A stretch of DNA of 64,000 nt from Myrica gale (Eukaryota > Streptophyta > Magnoliopsida > Fagales > Myricaceae). A program made the position numbers and the translations under genes. The notes beneath the pieces are model-generated. The model saw only the letters and a list, made by a program, of their open reading frames with translations. It made no database searches and was not told the DNA's origin. The stretch is taken from contig OZ005617.1 of the NCBI GenBank assembly GCA_963930655.1, positions 10,914,501 through 10,978,500 of the forward strand, written 5' to 3'. Below, piece after piece: positions 23,348-34,191 of the stretch. Position 1 is the first letter of the stretch. Every line of letters starts with the position of its first letter.

Positions 23348-24223
23348 GTAAGGGAAAAACGTAAAACTTAAATCATGCTCTTGACTTATGCTCGCTTAAT
23401 CATGAAAGAAAGAAACTTGACAATTGATGCACATGCATGTCATGAATTATGCATATGCTCTTGCTTAGTTTCGGCCCCAGGCCCTTTAAAATCTTTCTTT
23501 CATTCTTGCTTGAAAAACTGGCCCTTGGCCCTTGAAAACCGCTTATTCGTACTTGTGCCCTTGTTGGCCTTTTCATAATTATTTCATATCTTTTACTTGT
23601 GGGCTCGCTCCATTTGACCCCTGAAGTCAGGGTTGTGCGTTCCCTTCGGAACCGTCCCCGAATTCCCTTGGAGACCTTAACATTTGGTCGAGCTAGCCCT
23701 TGAAGTGGCCCCAGGCCTGATGGCTAGACACGACCCTTGGAGGCACCACACCTTCTCAATGTCCTTCAGTGTGGCTTGCACAGCCTCTTGGATTCACCCA
23801 TCCTTCTCATAATTGTCCTTCGGTATGGGAGTCCAACTTGATGGTACGGTACCGACCGGTGCCCCTTATCTTAACTTATCGTTTCATAAAACTTCTCATA
23901 TTCTTTCCATAAAAATCATTGCATAATTTTCTTCTTGAAAAATTCATGCAATGCACATGTCATGTCATGCTTGCTTAAAATTCATGTTTGTTCATGAAAT
24001 TCATATCATGTCATGCTTTCTTAAAATTCATGCTTATTCATGAAACGATGCAGTGTGTCATTCCAGTTTTGAAAAGAAATACTTACTGTCCACTTACAGT
24101 ATCCACTTACTCTTGGTCTCCTTGTTCGTGTATACAGACACGTGGATCGCCTACAAGCGATTCAAATATTCTTTAGACTTTAAGAATATGAAATCATTTC
24201 TTTTTTTTTTTTGAAATCACCAA

Positions 24224-24225
<2 letters not shown>

Positions 24226-24311
<86 letters not shown>
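24226..24311. repeat. (TA)43 microsatellite in LTR D
   Basis: An uninterrupted AT/TA dinucleotide run of 86 bp, next to a T12 run at 24200-24212. Probably length-variable. Confidence 0.95.
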
Positions 24312-24314
<3 letters not shown>

Positions 24315-27150
24315 TGAAATCCATTATTATAAAAATATTTTATTCTTTTCCTTAACCAATTATTCCAAAACTTAGCTAATATTTTTATTGAAATAAAAAT
24401 ATATTTATTCATGTACATGCCTCGATTAGGGTTAAATAATACTCATAGGTTTAGAATTAAACCTAAGTCTCTTTTTATTACACGTACTACATTAAAACCT
24501 TATATCTAACTATTAATAAATTATTCATGATTAAATCTTAATTTAGACTTTAAACCTCAAATAAAACCCGAGTAAAACTTAACTAGGGTTCCAATAATAT
24601 TTAATAAGGATCATGGCTCTATAATATTATTCCAACTAGCCTAACTCTAATTTTCTTATCCAACACAACAATGAAAATACATAAATCATGAATTGCACTT
24701 AGGGTTACCTCTTCTTACAATATTCGGCCACTACCATTTATGCACCAATTAATCACAACTTTTACTCCAAGGGTGATCCCATCCTCCATTCAACAATTTC
24801 ACAACCTAGGATCTATAAATCAAAGCACCAACACAACACATCATACCCATAGCATTCGGCCAACACATGCTTTCATCCAAAAATTAGGTTTTCTTTTGTT
24901 TCCTTTAACTTACATGCATCTCACACTTAACATAATCATCTACCATGCATTGGGGTCATAAAACTTGCACATGTTATGGCCAATGTCCAGATTTAAACAT
25001 ATTCAAAACTATACATGAAATCCTACATAGCTCATTTTCGGCCATACCCCAAATGTTACCTTTTCATGCTAAAAATCATATCATGTATATCCTTTGCATT
25101 TGTGACGTAACTAGCATGCATACACTTAATCTTTTCATCAAATAATTCCATCAACAATAGATCTACTCTTTATTCACACTAATATCCATAGATCTAAACA
25201 AAGATATCATTTTTCATCAACCCAACATATCAAAACTTAGATCTAACTTCCTTTAGCTTGCATTGTTCTCCATTTGCATTTTTCTTCACATACAACCTTA
25301 GATCTAGGGCTTCCATGGTTAGATCTAGCATGTAAACAACTTAGGGTTCTTAAGCATCCAAGATCTAACAACATCAAGGCATTTATCAAACTAAAACTTC
25401 AAGATCTTATACATAGGCCATTCGGCCACTCATGCTAACCCAACAACATCACATTAGCCTTAAGGCAAGAACTTCAATGAAACTAATCTTACCTTCACTC
25501 TTTACCAACTCTTCCTATCCTTTTCCTCCTTCAAAGATTCGTTCTACCCTCCTTAGAAATGTCCAAGCTTGGTTTAAAGGAAGCTTTGTGGTGGTGAAGA
25601 GGACATGGTAAGCTTGAAGAAAAATGGTGTCAAATGGCTAGGTTTTCAAGGAAGGATTTTTGTCTACAACAAGAGAGATTTACTTGGCTTTTGGAATGAG
25701 ATTTGGTAAGCTAGAAGAAAGTGGCTTAGGTGCAAAATGAAATAGCACAAACCTTGAATGTGGAGTGTGGTGTTCGGCTAAGAGAAGCAAAATGGTAAAG
25801 GTTGAGAGAACTTGCAACATTCGGCCAAGAGAGGAGAGGTTTGAGAGTGAAATGCTTGAGTGTTTCGGTCAAGAGGAAATGCAAGAGGGTTGTGTGAGAT
25901 TGAGTCTCCCAAAGCACTTGACATAAAGTTTGAGAGTGAATTGACAAGAGAGAGAGAAATGGAAAAAGGAAAAATGGAAAATGGTGAAGGGGGGGGCCTT
26001 GGTCGACATTCTCCTAAGCCTCCCTCTCTCTTTCTTTTTCTTTCCTTTCACCTCTATCTCACATCACTTCCTTGTCTCTTTGCACAGTCTCTTTCCTCCA
26101 TGCATTCCATCGACATACCCTCCTCCTTTCTCACTTTTCTCTTCTCTTTTTACTTCCATGAGTTGTCTCATCATCTTACACTACTTACACATCTCTTACA
26201 CTTCACATGGCCTTGTTTCATGGCTTTTCAAAATCATCCCCTAGCCTTACACGTAAATGGATTGCATTTAACTTGGTTTGGTTGCTTTTCAACCAACCTA
26301 GTTACTTCCACATTAAATGGCAACCAACTTTCAACTTAGTTCCATTCTCACCTAACTTATCACTTCATAAGCTCTCTTGCTTATCTAATTCATTCCAATA
26401 GCTTATCACCTCATAAGCATGTTCTCCTATCATGTGATAATGACCCTAGCATATCTCTACAATAATCACAAGGCCTTATCACTCTAAAAGTTTTCTAACT
26501 TATCATGCTTGCTTATCACTATGATAAGCAAGTGTGCTTATCAATTAAATCATCTCTAAACTTATCACATAACTACATAGCTTATCATGTATATTCAATT
26601 GGAAATTCTATTAATAATATAGGCCATATGATAATATTGCATGTCACATATAGAAGATGTATAAAATATTCGATCCATGTATTTCAAAAAAATTCATCAT
26701 TTAATCTATTATAATTTTCGGCTTATACAAGGAAATAATTAAATCATAATTTAAATTCTATGGTCCATGAATCATATTAAGCAAATGAAAAATATAAATT
26801 TGCAAGAGGGAAACTTACTTGAAATTTCGGCTCCTAATATGAATATAATTTATACTTGCATAAAATGGCATTAAAATTATTTAAAGAGATTTTATGAAAT
26901 AAAATCCCATTTTAATCGAAATACCATAACATAAAGATTAGGCCATACATTGGCCAAAACATAGCCCCATTAAGAAATAAAAGCTATTACATTGGAAAAA
27001 TAAAAATAATACATAAGGAATTACGTAGGAGAAAATCGGGGTCTCACAGAGTTGGTTTGATTATTCAAAAGAGTTCTTGATATACTCTATGAGCTATGAC
27101 AGTGGTGATAAGCCTAAGCTTGGAGCCTTATAGACCACGGGGTTGGTCCA

Positions 27151-27550
27151 TGAAAATGATATATGGTGTTTTATGTTGCACGTTGCATGTTGCACTTCAT
27201 GGTTGTATGATACAATGCTATGCATATGTGATATGAAATGGTGATGTAATAATAACTATGATGATGTCCAAGAGGCATGAAAGTATCAATGATCAAGAAG
27301 AGGCCAAATAGGGCCAAAGAAAGGAGCCTTGAGCTTAAGAAAGAGGTTATGAAAAATGATATATGGTGTTGCATGATTGCATGTTGCACTTCATGGATTT
27401 GTGATACAATGCTATGCATATGTGATATGAAATGTTGAGCATTGTTGAGAATGATGATGGCCAAGAGGCCTAGAAGTATCCCTGATCAAGAGAGGCCAAA
27501 TGGGGCCAAAGAAAGGAGTCATGGGCTCAAGAAAGAGGTTATGAAAGATG
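27151..27550 (+). repeat. Tandem duplication of about 200 bp in LTR A2
   Basis: The units at 27151-27350 and 27351-27550 share the order ATATGGTGTT, TTGCACTTCATGG, CTATGCATATGTGATATG, GGCCAAAGAAAGGAG. Differences are scattered, so the duplication is not recent. Confidence 0.75.
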
Positions 27551-28670
27551 AAAGCATGAAGATGATGCCTTGTGCATATTCTATGATGATGTTGCAAAAT
27601 GATCATTGTTTGCCTTTTATTTCCTTGAAGAATCCTTATGTTATGTGCTCTGTAAGTTCATATATATTGGTAGATTAGATGTATCATTAGCCTAAAATTT
27701 CTAAATGCAATGATTGATCAAAGGCATGAACAAGCTAGGGTATTGAGGCAAACATAGGAGCTGTCCAAATCGACCCTAAGCTACAAGTTGTATTTTTGCA
27801 CTAAAATTTCTAGATAGCATCCTTATCTAATATTAGGATGTTTGTAAAAATTTCAGCTCAAAATGATGAAGGGAAAGGTCAAAAATGCCCCTGGAGGTCT
27901 CTGAGGGCAGATTCGATATGGTTGGATAGAGCACAAAAAATTTATGGGGAGCCTATATTTGAGCTCAATCCGAGTTGGAATAAGAGCTCAAATCACAAAG
28001 CCCGTGCAGGAGCCTAAATGGATTTTAGGCCCAATACCCCTAAAAGAATACCATGTCCACTGATACTTTGGGAGTAGGCCCAGTATGGTCTAAGGAGGCC
28101 CAATAGGCCTTCATTGGAGTTTAATGGTCTGAGATCTTCTAGTTATTATCATGGTTGTTTCAATTGTCAATGATTTTTCTTTGAACGTGTTATGTTGTTT
28201 ATGCTTCTTTCAAGTTCATATCAGATTAATGTGCATTGTTACATATGTACTTTAATGCTTGGATATGTGATTGCATTTATAAGAGAGAAAACGAAAGTGA
28301 GGAACCCCCTAGCCTGCGAGGGTTCCCCGAATGGTAGTGACGGTACCGGGCACTTAGGAGATGTGCAACCCCCCACTATAGGGAGTGGGTGGGCTCCTTT
28401 ATAAACGCTAAGGTGTAATGTTATGTTAAGGGTCCTGGTGCTGGAAGCACGGGACAGTCCCATAGAAGGGGAGGGGACGCACAACCCGACTTTGGGGGTG
28501 AACAGAAGCAGACACTGGGAACTCCTCAGGAACCAATGATGGTGTGATGCATTGCATATTTTGATTAATCTAAGTTCATATTTACTATGCTTGAAGTTAG
28601 TTTTACTCCATGTTTAAGTGAATTATATGCACTGAATTTGTTTGATCATGTTTTCCCCGCCCCACCTTAC

Positions 28671-28687
28671 TGAGTCAATAGGACTCA
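28671..28687 (+). promoter_or_regulatory. Conserved TGAGTC-N5-GACTCA motif, LTR A2 copy
   Basis: A perfect inverted repeat with loop AATAG, 24 bp before a T-rich tract whose expected CAG reads CAA (28712-28714), so this acceptor looks mutated. Confidence 0.7.
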
Positions 28688-28751
28688 CCCTTTTCTTTTA
28701 TGTTGTTTTTGCAATGTTTGGCGACTTGGGTATTGAAGAACGAAGCTATTC

Positions 28752-29054
28752 GAGGAAGAATTGATCCATAATTTCTATCCTTATATCCTGGTGCTTAAGA
28801 TCCGAACATGGGTTTCAGATTCTCTTGAAGTATGAGTGGAGCATGAGGCCCACTGGTTCTTTAGGGAGCCCCTAACCTCATCCCATGTACCCCAATCCTC
28901 ATTACCCCGATTTGAGGATTTTGGTATACTAGATGTACCGCCTGAGTGGATAAGGCTTGATTACGATCCCCCAGTCTTGCTAATGGGGAATAGTGGTACC
29001 ACTCCGGGGTTCGATTTTATCAACCTTACATCGGACTCGGACGTAGAGCATTAG
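28752..29054 (+). pseudogene. Small LTR-encoded ORF, LTR A2 copy (one in-frame TGA)
   Basis: The frame is open from about 28752 to TAG at 29054, apart from a TGA at 28833. Segments YILVLKIRTW and VEHEAHWFFREP align with A1 (YVVVLKVRV and VLVEHEPQ-stop-FLKD). The C-terminus is FINLTSDSDVEH, matching IIDLTSDTEDEE of A1. Length is about 100 codons, close to A1 (96). The mutated acceptor and the TGA suggest this copy is inactive. Confidence 0.5.
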
Positions 29055-29531
29055 TACACCTCTTAGGCTTGTTGGAGTGTTTCGTTAGTCTCCAAAGTTA
29101 TGTTCATGTGTATCAGGTAGTTTCTGAATCTTTGTAATATAGTCTTTTATGTAGTCTTGGGAGGACGTGGTTTTGAACTTTCCTTGTATTAAAGATGTCC
29201 TTGTTATTTCAAGTTTTCAATCTCCTTCCTTCGTGTCTCTTTCCTCATCTTTTATTTCAAAGTTCTTATTTCTACTCAAAAATTTAATCAAACAATTTCG
29301 ACCTATTCGGATTTTATTCACTCGTTGCCTTTTTCCAAAAACATAGAGTTTTTACCAACTCACCAAGTTTCGTAAGCTGAACCACTTAAATCTAAATACG
29401 TTTTCTACTAAGTTTCTTGGTAAATCAACTAAGACTTTCTAGCGACCTTCATGCCATAATCCCCGCCTGTGTGCATATCATTACTATAGGTGAGCTTAGG
29501 GATAAGTATGAGCACGGGGCATGACACACAA

Positions 29532-29723
29532 TCTAATCCGCCCAAGGCAAGTCCCTAAACTGACTTATACAGCAAACAATTGCATTCTCGCATACTACTT
29601 GCTGGCTTGTATGATGTGTTGTCGCAAGTACTTGCCTCTCAAGCTGGGTCATCAGCAGCTGTTGCTTCCGGATTAACGGACGATGTTGTAAAATTGCATA
29701 CCTTTTATGATAAGTTTGCATAA
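29532..29723 (+). pseudogene. MULE transposase remnant, piece 3 (C-terminal tail, tentative)
   Basis: After the A2 TSD the same frame continues for a short distance. A second frame then gives LYDVLSQVLASQAGSSAAVA and ends HTFYDKFA-stop at 29723. A frameshift is needed between the two. This would be the C-terminus after the zinc knuckle; it is judged from position only. Confidence 0.35.
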
Positions 29724-31430
29724 TTTACTTCTTGATAAGTTTGCATAAGTTTGATTGCTAAGTTTGCATACGTCTGCATACAAATAAAATCCTTTCAACG
29801 GATATTTTGAAGGAGACAGAGATTGCAGCTAAACTATGAGAGAGGTTCAATCTCTAGCTGGGGATTGGAAGCTCAACGTGACTGTTGGGGGAAAGGCTAG
29901 GGCTGGACGATTTGGGGCAAAACTGAGGAGATCGGGGAGAAAATGGGGGGGAGCGGGAAGGGATAAGCCAGATCTGTTCTATTTCATGTTTTTTTTGAGT
30001 TTTTTGTCTTTAATTGCTTAGGTGGCTGCACGTGTGACGGGATAGTATATGGGTTTAAATCAAGTAACATGTGTCCTCCTCTCATTGGCTGCTGACGTGG
30101 CTTTTTTGACACGTCAGCATTCTTCGTTAGTGGCTTGACATCCTATAGACGAATGGACTTGTTTTAAAAAAAAATTGGTGACCACATAGACTAATTTGGA
30201 AAAGTGATATCTCATAAACTATTTTATCACAACCAAATACCACATGAGCCTTGATATAATTAAGAACGTTTGCAGGTGAAAAAAAAAGGTCTGAAATCCC
30301 AGTCGTGTTAATTTTTTATCCTAAAAGTCCACTGGAACTGGAAAACGACAAGTAGTCGAACTCATTGGATGACAGCACATAAAATCACAGCGGTACTGCA
30401 CCAAACAAATGGCTGATGTCCTCACGACTTTATTGCGCCCCACTCCAAATAATCACGTGGTCCAGATGCCGGTGGACCACCGTCGCCAATCCCGCTTCTG
30501 AAATCGACCGCCTAGTCAACCTCTGCTTGGGTATGAACCGCTCCTAGGCCTTTATATTGCCCATGCACTGACCAACGCGCGTGGGCTGTCTCTCACCCTC
30601 TCTCTCTCTTAATAATTTAGTTAGTAAAATCCAACAAAAATGATTAAAGCTATGCTCAAACTTTTTACCCTATATGATTATTAGATAAAAGGAAATTCAA
30701 CAAACAATATTTGGGGACTATTTTTTTAATCTTTAATTTAAATAGTATTATTATTTGATTATTTTAACCATAAATCATATGAATAACATTGAATATTTAA
30801 AAAATTATATAATTCCACCGTTAATGTAGGTAATATTAAAGATTTATATATTGTGTTAACTTATTTTTGAATTGTAACATTTTTTTTATTAATTGTAACA
30901 TTCCATCCTAAAAATCCTATTTTGACTTAGCCTCAATTATATCAAACTTTACTTAAACGGTTAGATAATCATAGTCGGTCCTATTTTTTAAGAACGAGTC
31001 GTGGGCGTAGACATTATTAATAGAGGCGAAGTAATATATTGGAGCCGATCTTCAGCTGCGATAAAGAGTATCATGATGTTTGTTTGTTAAAGACACGTTT
31101 CAAAATAGTTAAAATTGATTCAGCTATGTTTGTTTACATTTTTTAAAATATTTTCTTAATAATTAAGAAAAAAATTCAATATATCTTTTGGAAAGGAGTA
31201 AATTTTTTAAATTTGTTGTGTTGGAGAATGTGAGAAGGAAAAACTATGTTTGAAAAAAAATTGTAATAAGAGTTTTTATGAAGTTTTTTTAAAATATTTA
31301 ATTTTTTTTATTTTTACAATGATTTATGTCAATTATTAAATAAAAAATTAAATTAAATAATTTTAATATACAAAAATTATGTTTGAATTAAGAAATAGTT
31401 TTAAAATCAAAAAATATTTTCAAAACCCTA
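29724..31430. other. Intergenic DNA upstream of the PAE1 duplication block
   Basis: No gene recognised. A 9-bp inverted repeat, GCTGACGTG/CACGTCAGC, lies at 30091-30118. A GC-richer patch at 30390-30610 has a TCACGTGG G-box-like word (about 30451), a TTTATATT word and a CT run, which looks like an isolated promoter, but no open frame follows. The rest is AT-rich. Confidence 0.4.
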
Positions 31431-31784
31431 AAAAGGCCCTAAATTAAAAAGTTTCAAATAAAACCAGATCTTGGAGAGTGGGGATGTCCGTACCCTAACA
31501 TAGCTCGGAATAAACGTCTGTCCATCTCCCAGCTATTAATTCCGGCCCCACTATTTTATGACATAACGCGTAACGTGATAAGATTCTGCGCTGTCCCACA
31601 GCCTCACTTTTGAAGTTTTGCAGTATGCGGTACTCGGGCCGGGCCGGGTCGACCGACAAACTTCGTACATATGCTACCTAAAAAATAAAGCCAATCCTTT
31701 GCTGGGTGAACAGTGCGAATCCGTGTCGGCTCTTGGGTTCTCTGCTCCTCCTGCACTCGGTACTTGAGAGCTTGAGCACTTCTT

Positions 31785-32188
31785 TGTAACAATCCCACGT
31801 TGCTTAGGAAAGTATCTATACGGCTTTATATAAGTTTGGAGGCACCTCCACTTGGCAAGCCGGTTTTTCAAGTGTGAATCTCCAAGCTTATGTGGGTCCA
31901 TTACAAATGGTATCAGAGGTGGTTGTGGGCTCTTGTGCTACCCCGCCGCCGCGCCTACGGAGTGGCCGGCCATGGATCTGGTGGGACGGGCACGGCCCCA
32001 GCCCGGTGAATAGAAGCCCCATGGTGCTCGACCAACGCGGGCGTTGGTCTTAAAAATGGTGAGGGTATGTAACAATCCCACATTGCTTAGGAAAGTATCT
32101 ATATGGCTTTATATAAGCTTGGAGGCACCTCCACTTGGCAAGCCGGTTTTCGAAGTGTGAATCTCCAAGCTTATGTGGGTCCATTACA
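31785..32188 (+). mobile_element. TRIM (miniature LTR retrotransposon) in PAE1 promoter
   Basis: Two 121-bp LTRs (31785-31905 and 32068-32188), both TGTAACAATCCCAC...CATTACA. Between them are a primer-binding site (TGGTATCAGAG, from 31908), 150 bp of GC-rich non-coding DNA and a purine-rich tract before the right LTR. TSD TTCTT is perfect (31780-31784 and 32189-32193). The PAE2 promoter at 39679-39684 has one uninterrupted TTCTT, so the empty site is visible. The LTRs are about 93 percent identical by eye. It ends about 20 bp from the PAE1 TATA box. Confidence 0.95.
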
Positions 32189-32208
32189 TTCTTTCGCGCG
32201 CATGTGGC

Positions 32209-32215
32209 TATAAAA
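32209..32215 (+). promoter_or_regulatory. TATA box of PAE1
   Basis: TATAAAA in GTGGCTATAAAAGCAC, conserved in PAE2 at 39700. The TRIM right LTR ends only 20 bp upstream. Confidence 0.75.
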
Positions 32216-32239
32216 GCACTTGTATCGAAAGCACTCCTC

Positions 32240-34109
32240 TCACAAGCCACCGCCCATAGCTCACTCTTTTTCCTTTACGATCTTTAATGCACAGCTCTCT
32301 CTCCGCCATTCTTTTACATGGTTTTGGCATTCTCCTCGGAGCTTTGAGAGTGACCTGTTTTCATCCACAATCTTTGAAAAACAAGCTCGTTGAGATATTT
32401 AAGGTACACCTTGTGATTCTCAGAATAAGTACGTTGTTGCGTTCAGAAAACAGACTAACAAAAAGATACACGGTTGCTTATGTTTTTCTTCTTTCTCTTG
32501 GGAATTCGTAGAGAAGTAGTAGCGTGGATAAGTGGATTTTGTGATCATTTATGTGTATAATGGGAAATGCTGGTTGCTGTATTAATATGTGTGTCGTTAG
32601 ATATGGGAATTATCTATTTGGTGATGTTTCCTTTGCAGGAAGGGACAGTCGGTGTTTTTCTTCGTAATCAATATCAGAGGTCGGATTTTGGTTTTTGAGG
32701 CTCAATTTTGCAATATCCCTTTCAGGTTAGAAAGATTTGGTAATTGCATGTATTAATATTACTAAGAAAAAAAAAAGATGAGGACATATGATGATCCAAT
32801 TTAATCTATTGTTAGAGTAGTGATAACAATGACATCCTATGAGTGCTTTCCCTTCTCGTTCTCTTTTTTGGTACATATATATAATCTATCTATTCATATT
32901 TCTTTTTTCGCTATAATTGTTTCACAATTTTTTTTTTATTTCCCATTCATTGGTATAATAATTCGTCAGCCCATTGACTTGGGATTAATAGTTTGTCAAG
33001 ACCTCACTGTGATAAACGAGCATCTAGAAAGAGGAAAAAATTGTAGCTATTTTTGGATTGACCGAGTTATCCGCATGAGTATTCCTTAGCTATAGCGAAG
33101 TAGTTTTTAAAAAAAAAAAAAAAAAAAACTTGAGCCTTTCTTCTTACAACCACTGTTTTATAGCAGGACGGCACTTGAGATATTTCGGAAAGTTATGTCG
33201 GCCTAGGAAAAACCATTAGATCGTTTACAAGATGCATTTTGCCGCATATCTAAGAGATAGGTTGGAGCGGGCCACATAAATAATGTCACTTGATATTTAT
33301 TAACTTGACGGCTTTAAATCCAAGTATTAATCAAATTTGTAAGGTGTCTAAATCCGACATTAAGTAGTGTTTGTGAATTCAAAATATTGAGAATTTTTTT
33401 ACCGATCCAAAATTTTTTAATGCAAACATAAATAACACAAAATTTTGATTAAGAAAATAAAAAATAAAATAAAAATCATTTGTTTCTCCCCCATCAAATT
33501 GCTCTTTCTATTAAAATAATGTTAATAAACATAAAAAATTCATTCAAATCTCTGTCTTCATCTTTTTCACTCACTTATATAGAATTTTACTTTTCACCAT
33601 TTTATCATCTAAATTTTTACAATATTCTCAAATTTTCAAAAAAAAATTGTTTTAGAAAGGATAGTGAGCCTTTGGCTCAATTGGCATCTCCTTCCTTTGG
33701 GGAGGGTTGATATGGGGTCGAATCGCCCTAACCGCAGGCTTGGTCCTGCTCTCAAATTTGCCTAGAAAAAAAAAGTACTTAAAATTAGACTTCATTGGTT
33801 GAGGCGTAAGTCTAGTTCTTTTGTTATGTCTGAAAAACCAGATTCTTGTTTAGTCGGATAACCCAAGTAAGTATATTGCACTAGTTTATGTCATTTTAAA
33901 GTGTGAAAGATGATTTATATATTACATGTACATAATTTCGAGTGAAAGAAAAGGACGATGGGTTAAGATATTCTCATACATGCATAATTCTTCACTCCAA
34001 TCTAGAAGGATGACTCAGGATAATGATTCAATTGCTCTTGTAGTTTATGCATGTTGTGACTTTAAGCTACTTGTTTGCAGGTTTAAGTGATTAGTAGAAC
34101 TGTGAATCG
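32240..34109 (+). other. PAE1 5'-UTR exons
   Basis: Predicted exons: about 32240-32403 (donor AAG|GTACAC), 32639-32725 (acceptor TTTGCAG, donor CAG|GTTAG) and 34081-about 34109 (acceptor TTTGCAG). The last joins to coding exon 1 at 34191. All sites are conserved in PAE2. The intron 32726-34080 is 1.36 kb and holds a SINE. No RNA evidence was available. Confidence 0.55.
33664..33774 (+). mobile_element. tRNA-derived SINE in PAE1 5'-UTR intron
   Basis: GTGAGCCTTTGGCTCAATTGG holds an A-box-like TGGCTCAATTGG, and GGGGTCGAATCGCC is a B-box-like word with one missing T. A short body then ends in A9. It is shared with PAE2 (41093-41418), so it predates the gene duplication. Confidence 0.65.
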
Positions 34110-34191
34110 AAGTATCTGTTTTTCACTCTTTTGGATCTCAATTTTCTTAAGATATTTCTGGCTTCTATAACTAAAATTTATTGTGTGCAGA

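Larger units (their letters stand above)
23012..27048 (-). mobile_element. Solo LTR D, reverse orientation, nested in A2
   Basis: Read on the minus strand it begins TGTGAGACCCCGATTTTC (27048) and ends GTTCGGGGCGTGACA (23012). A perfect TSD GAGTT lies on both sides (23007-23011 and 27049-27053). It is 4037 bp with no retroviral genes. On the minus strand it has a 5' splice site AAG|GTAAG at 25492, TGAGTC-N5-GACTCA at 23347-23331 and an acceptor TTCCAG at 23306. The short exon after it (14 codons, acidic, ends YLT-stop) is not recognisably homologous to the A/B/C ORFs. Confidence 0.9.
20688..29526 (+). mobile_element. Solo LTR A2 with nested LTR D
   Basis: It begins TGTAATACCCCGAACC and ends GCACGGGGCATGACA, flanked by a perfect TSD CACAA (20683-20687 and 29527-29531). 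Without the nested LTR D it is about 4.8 kb. Landmarks in order: five copies of a GTATGCCCGG word (21373-21510), TATATAAA (22388), a GA-rich leader, 5' splice site AAG|GTAAGT (22573), a 200-bp tandem duplication (27151-27550), a G/C-rich block (28300-28520), TGAGTC-N5-GACTCA (28671), and a small ORF ending at 29054. No gag or pol lies inside. Confidence 0.9.

Noticed and set aside
25860-26339. 159-aa open frame in LTR D
   Set aside because: It crosses a low-complexity CT-rich tract, lies antisense to the LTR, and shows no domain.
30390-30610. A separate gene promoter upstream of PAE1
   Set aside because: There is a G-box-like word and a TATA-like word but no exon or open frame after it; kept only as a remark in the intergenic entry.
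33664-33774. Possible tRNA gene from A-box and B-box-like words
   Set aside because: No cloverleaf can be drawn, the B box lacks a base, and an A-rich tail follows. It is a tRNA-derived SINE.
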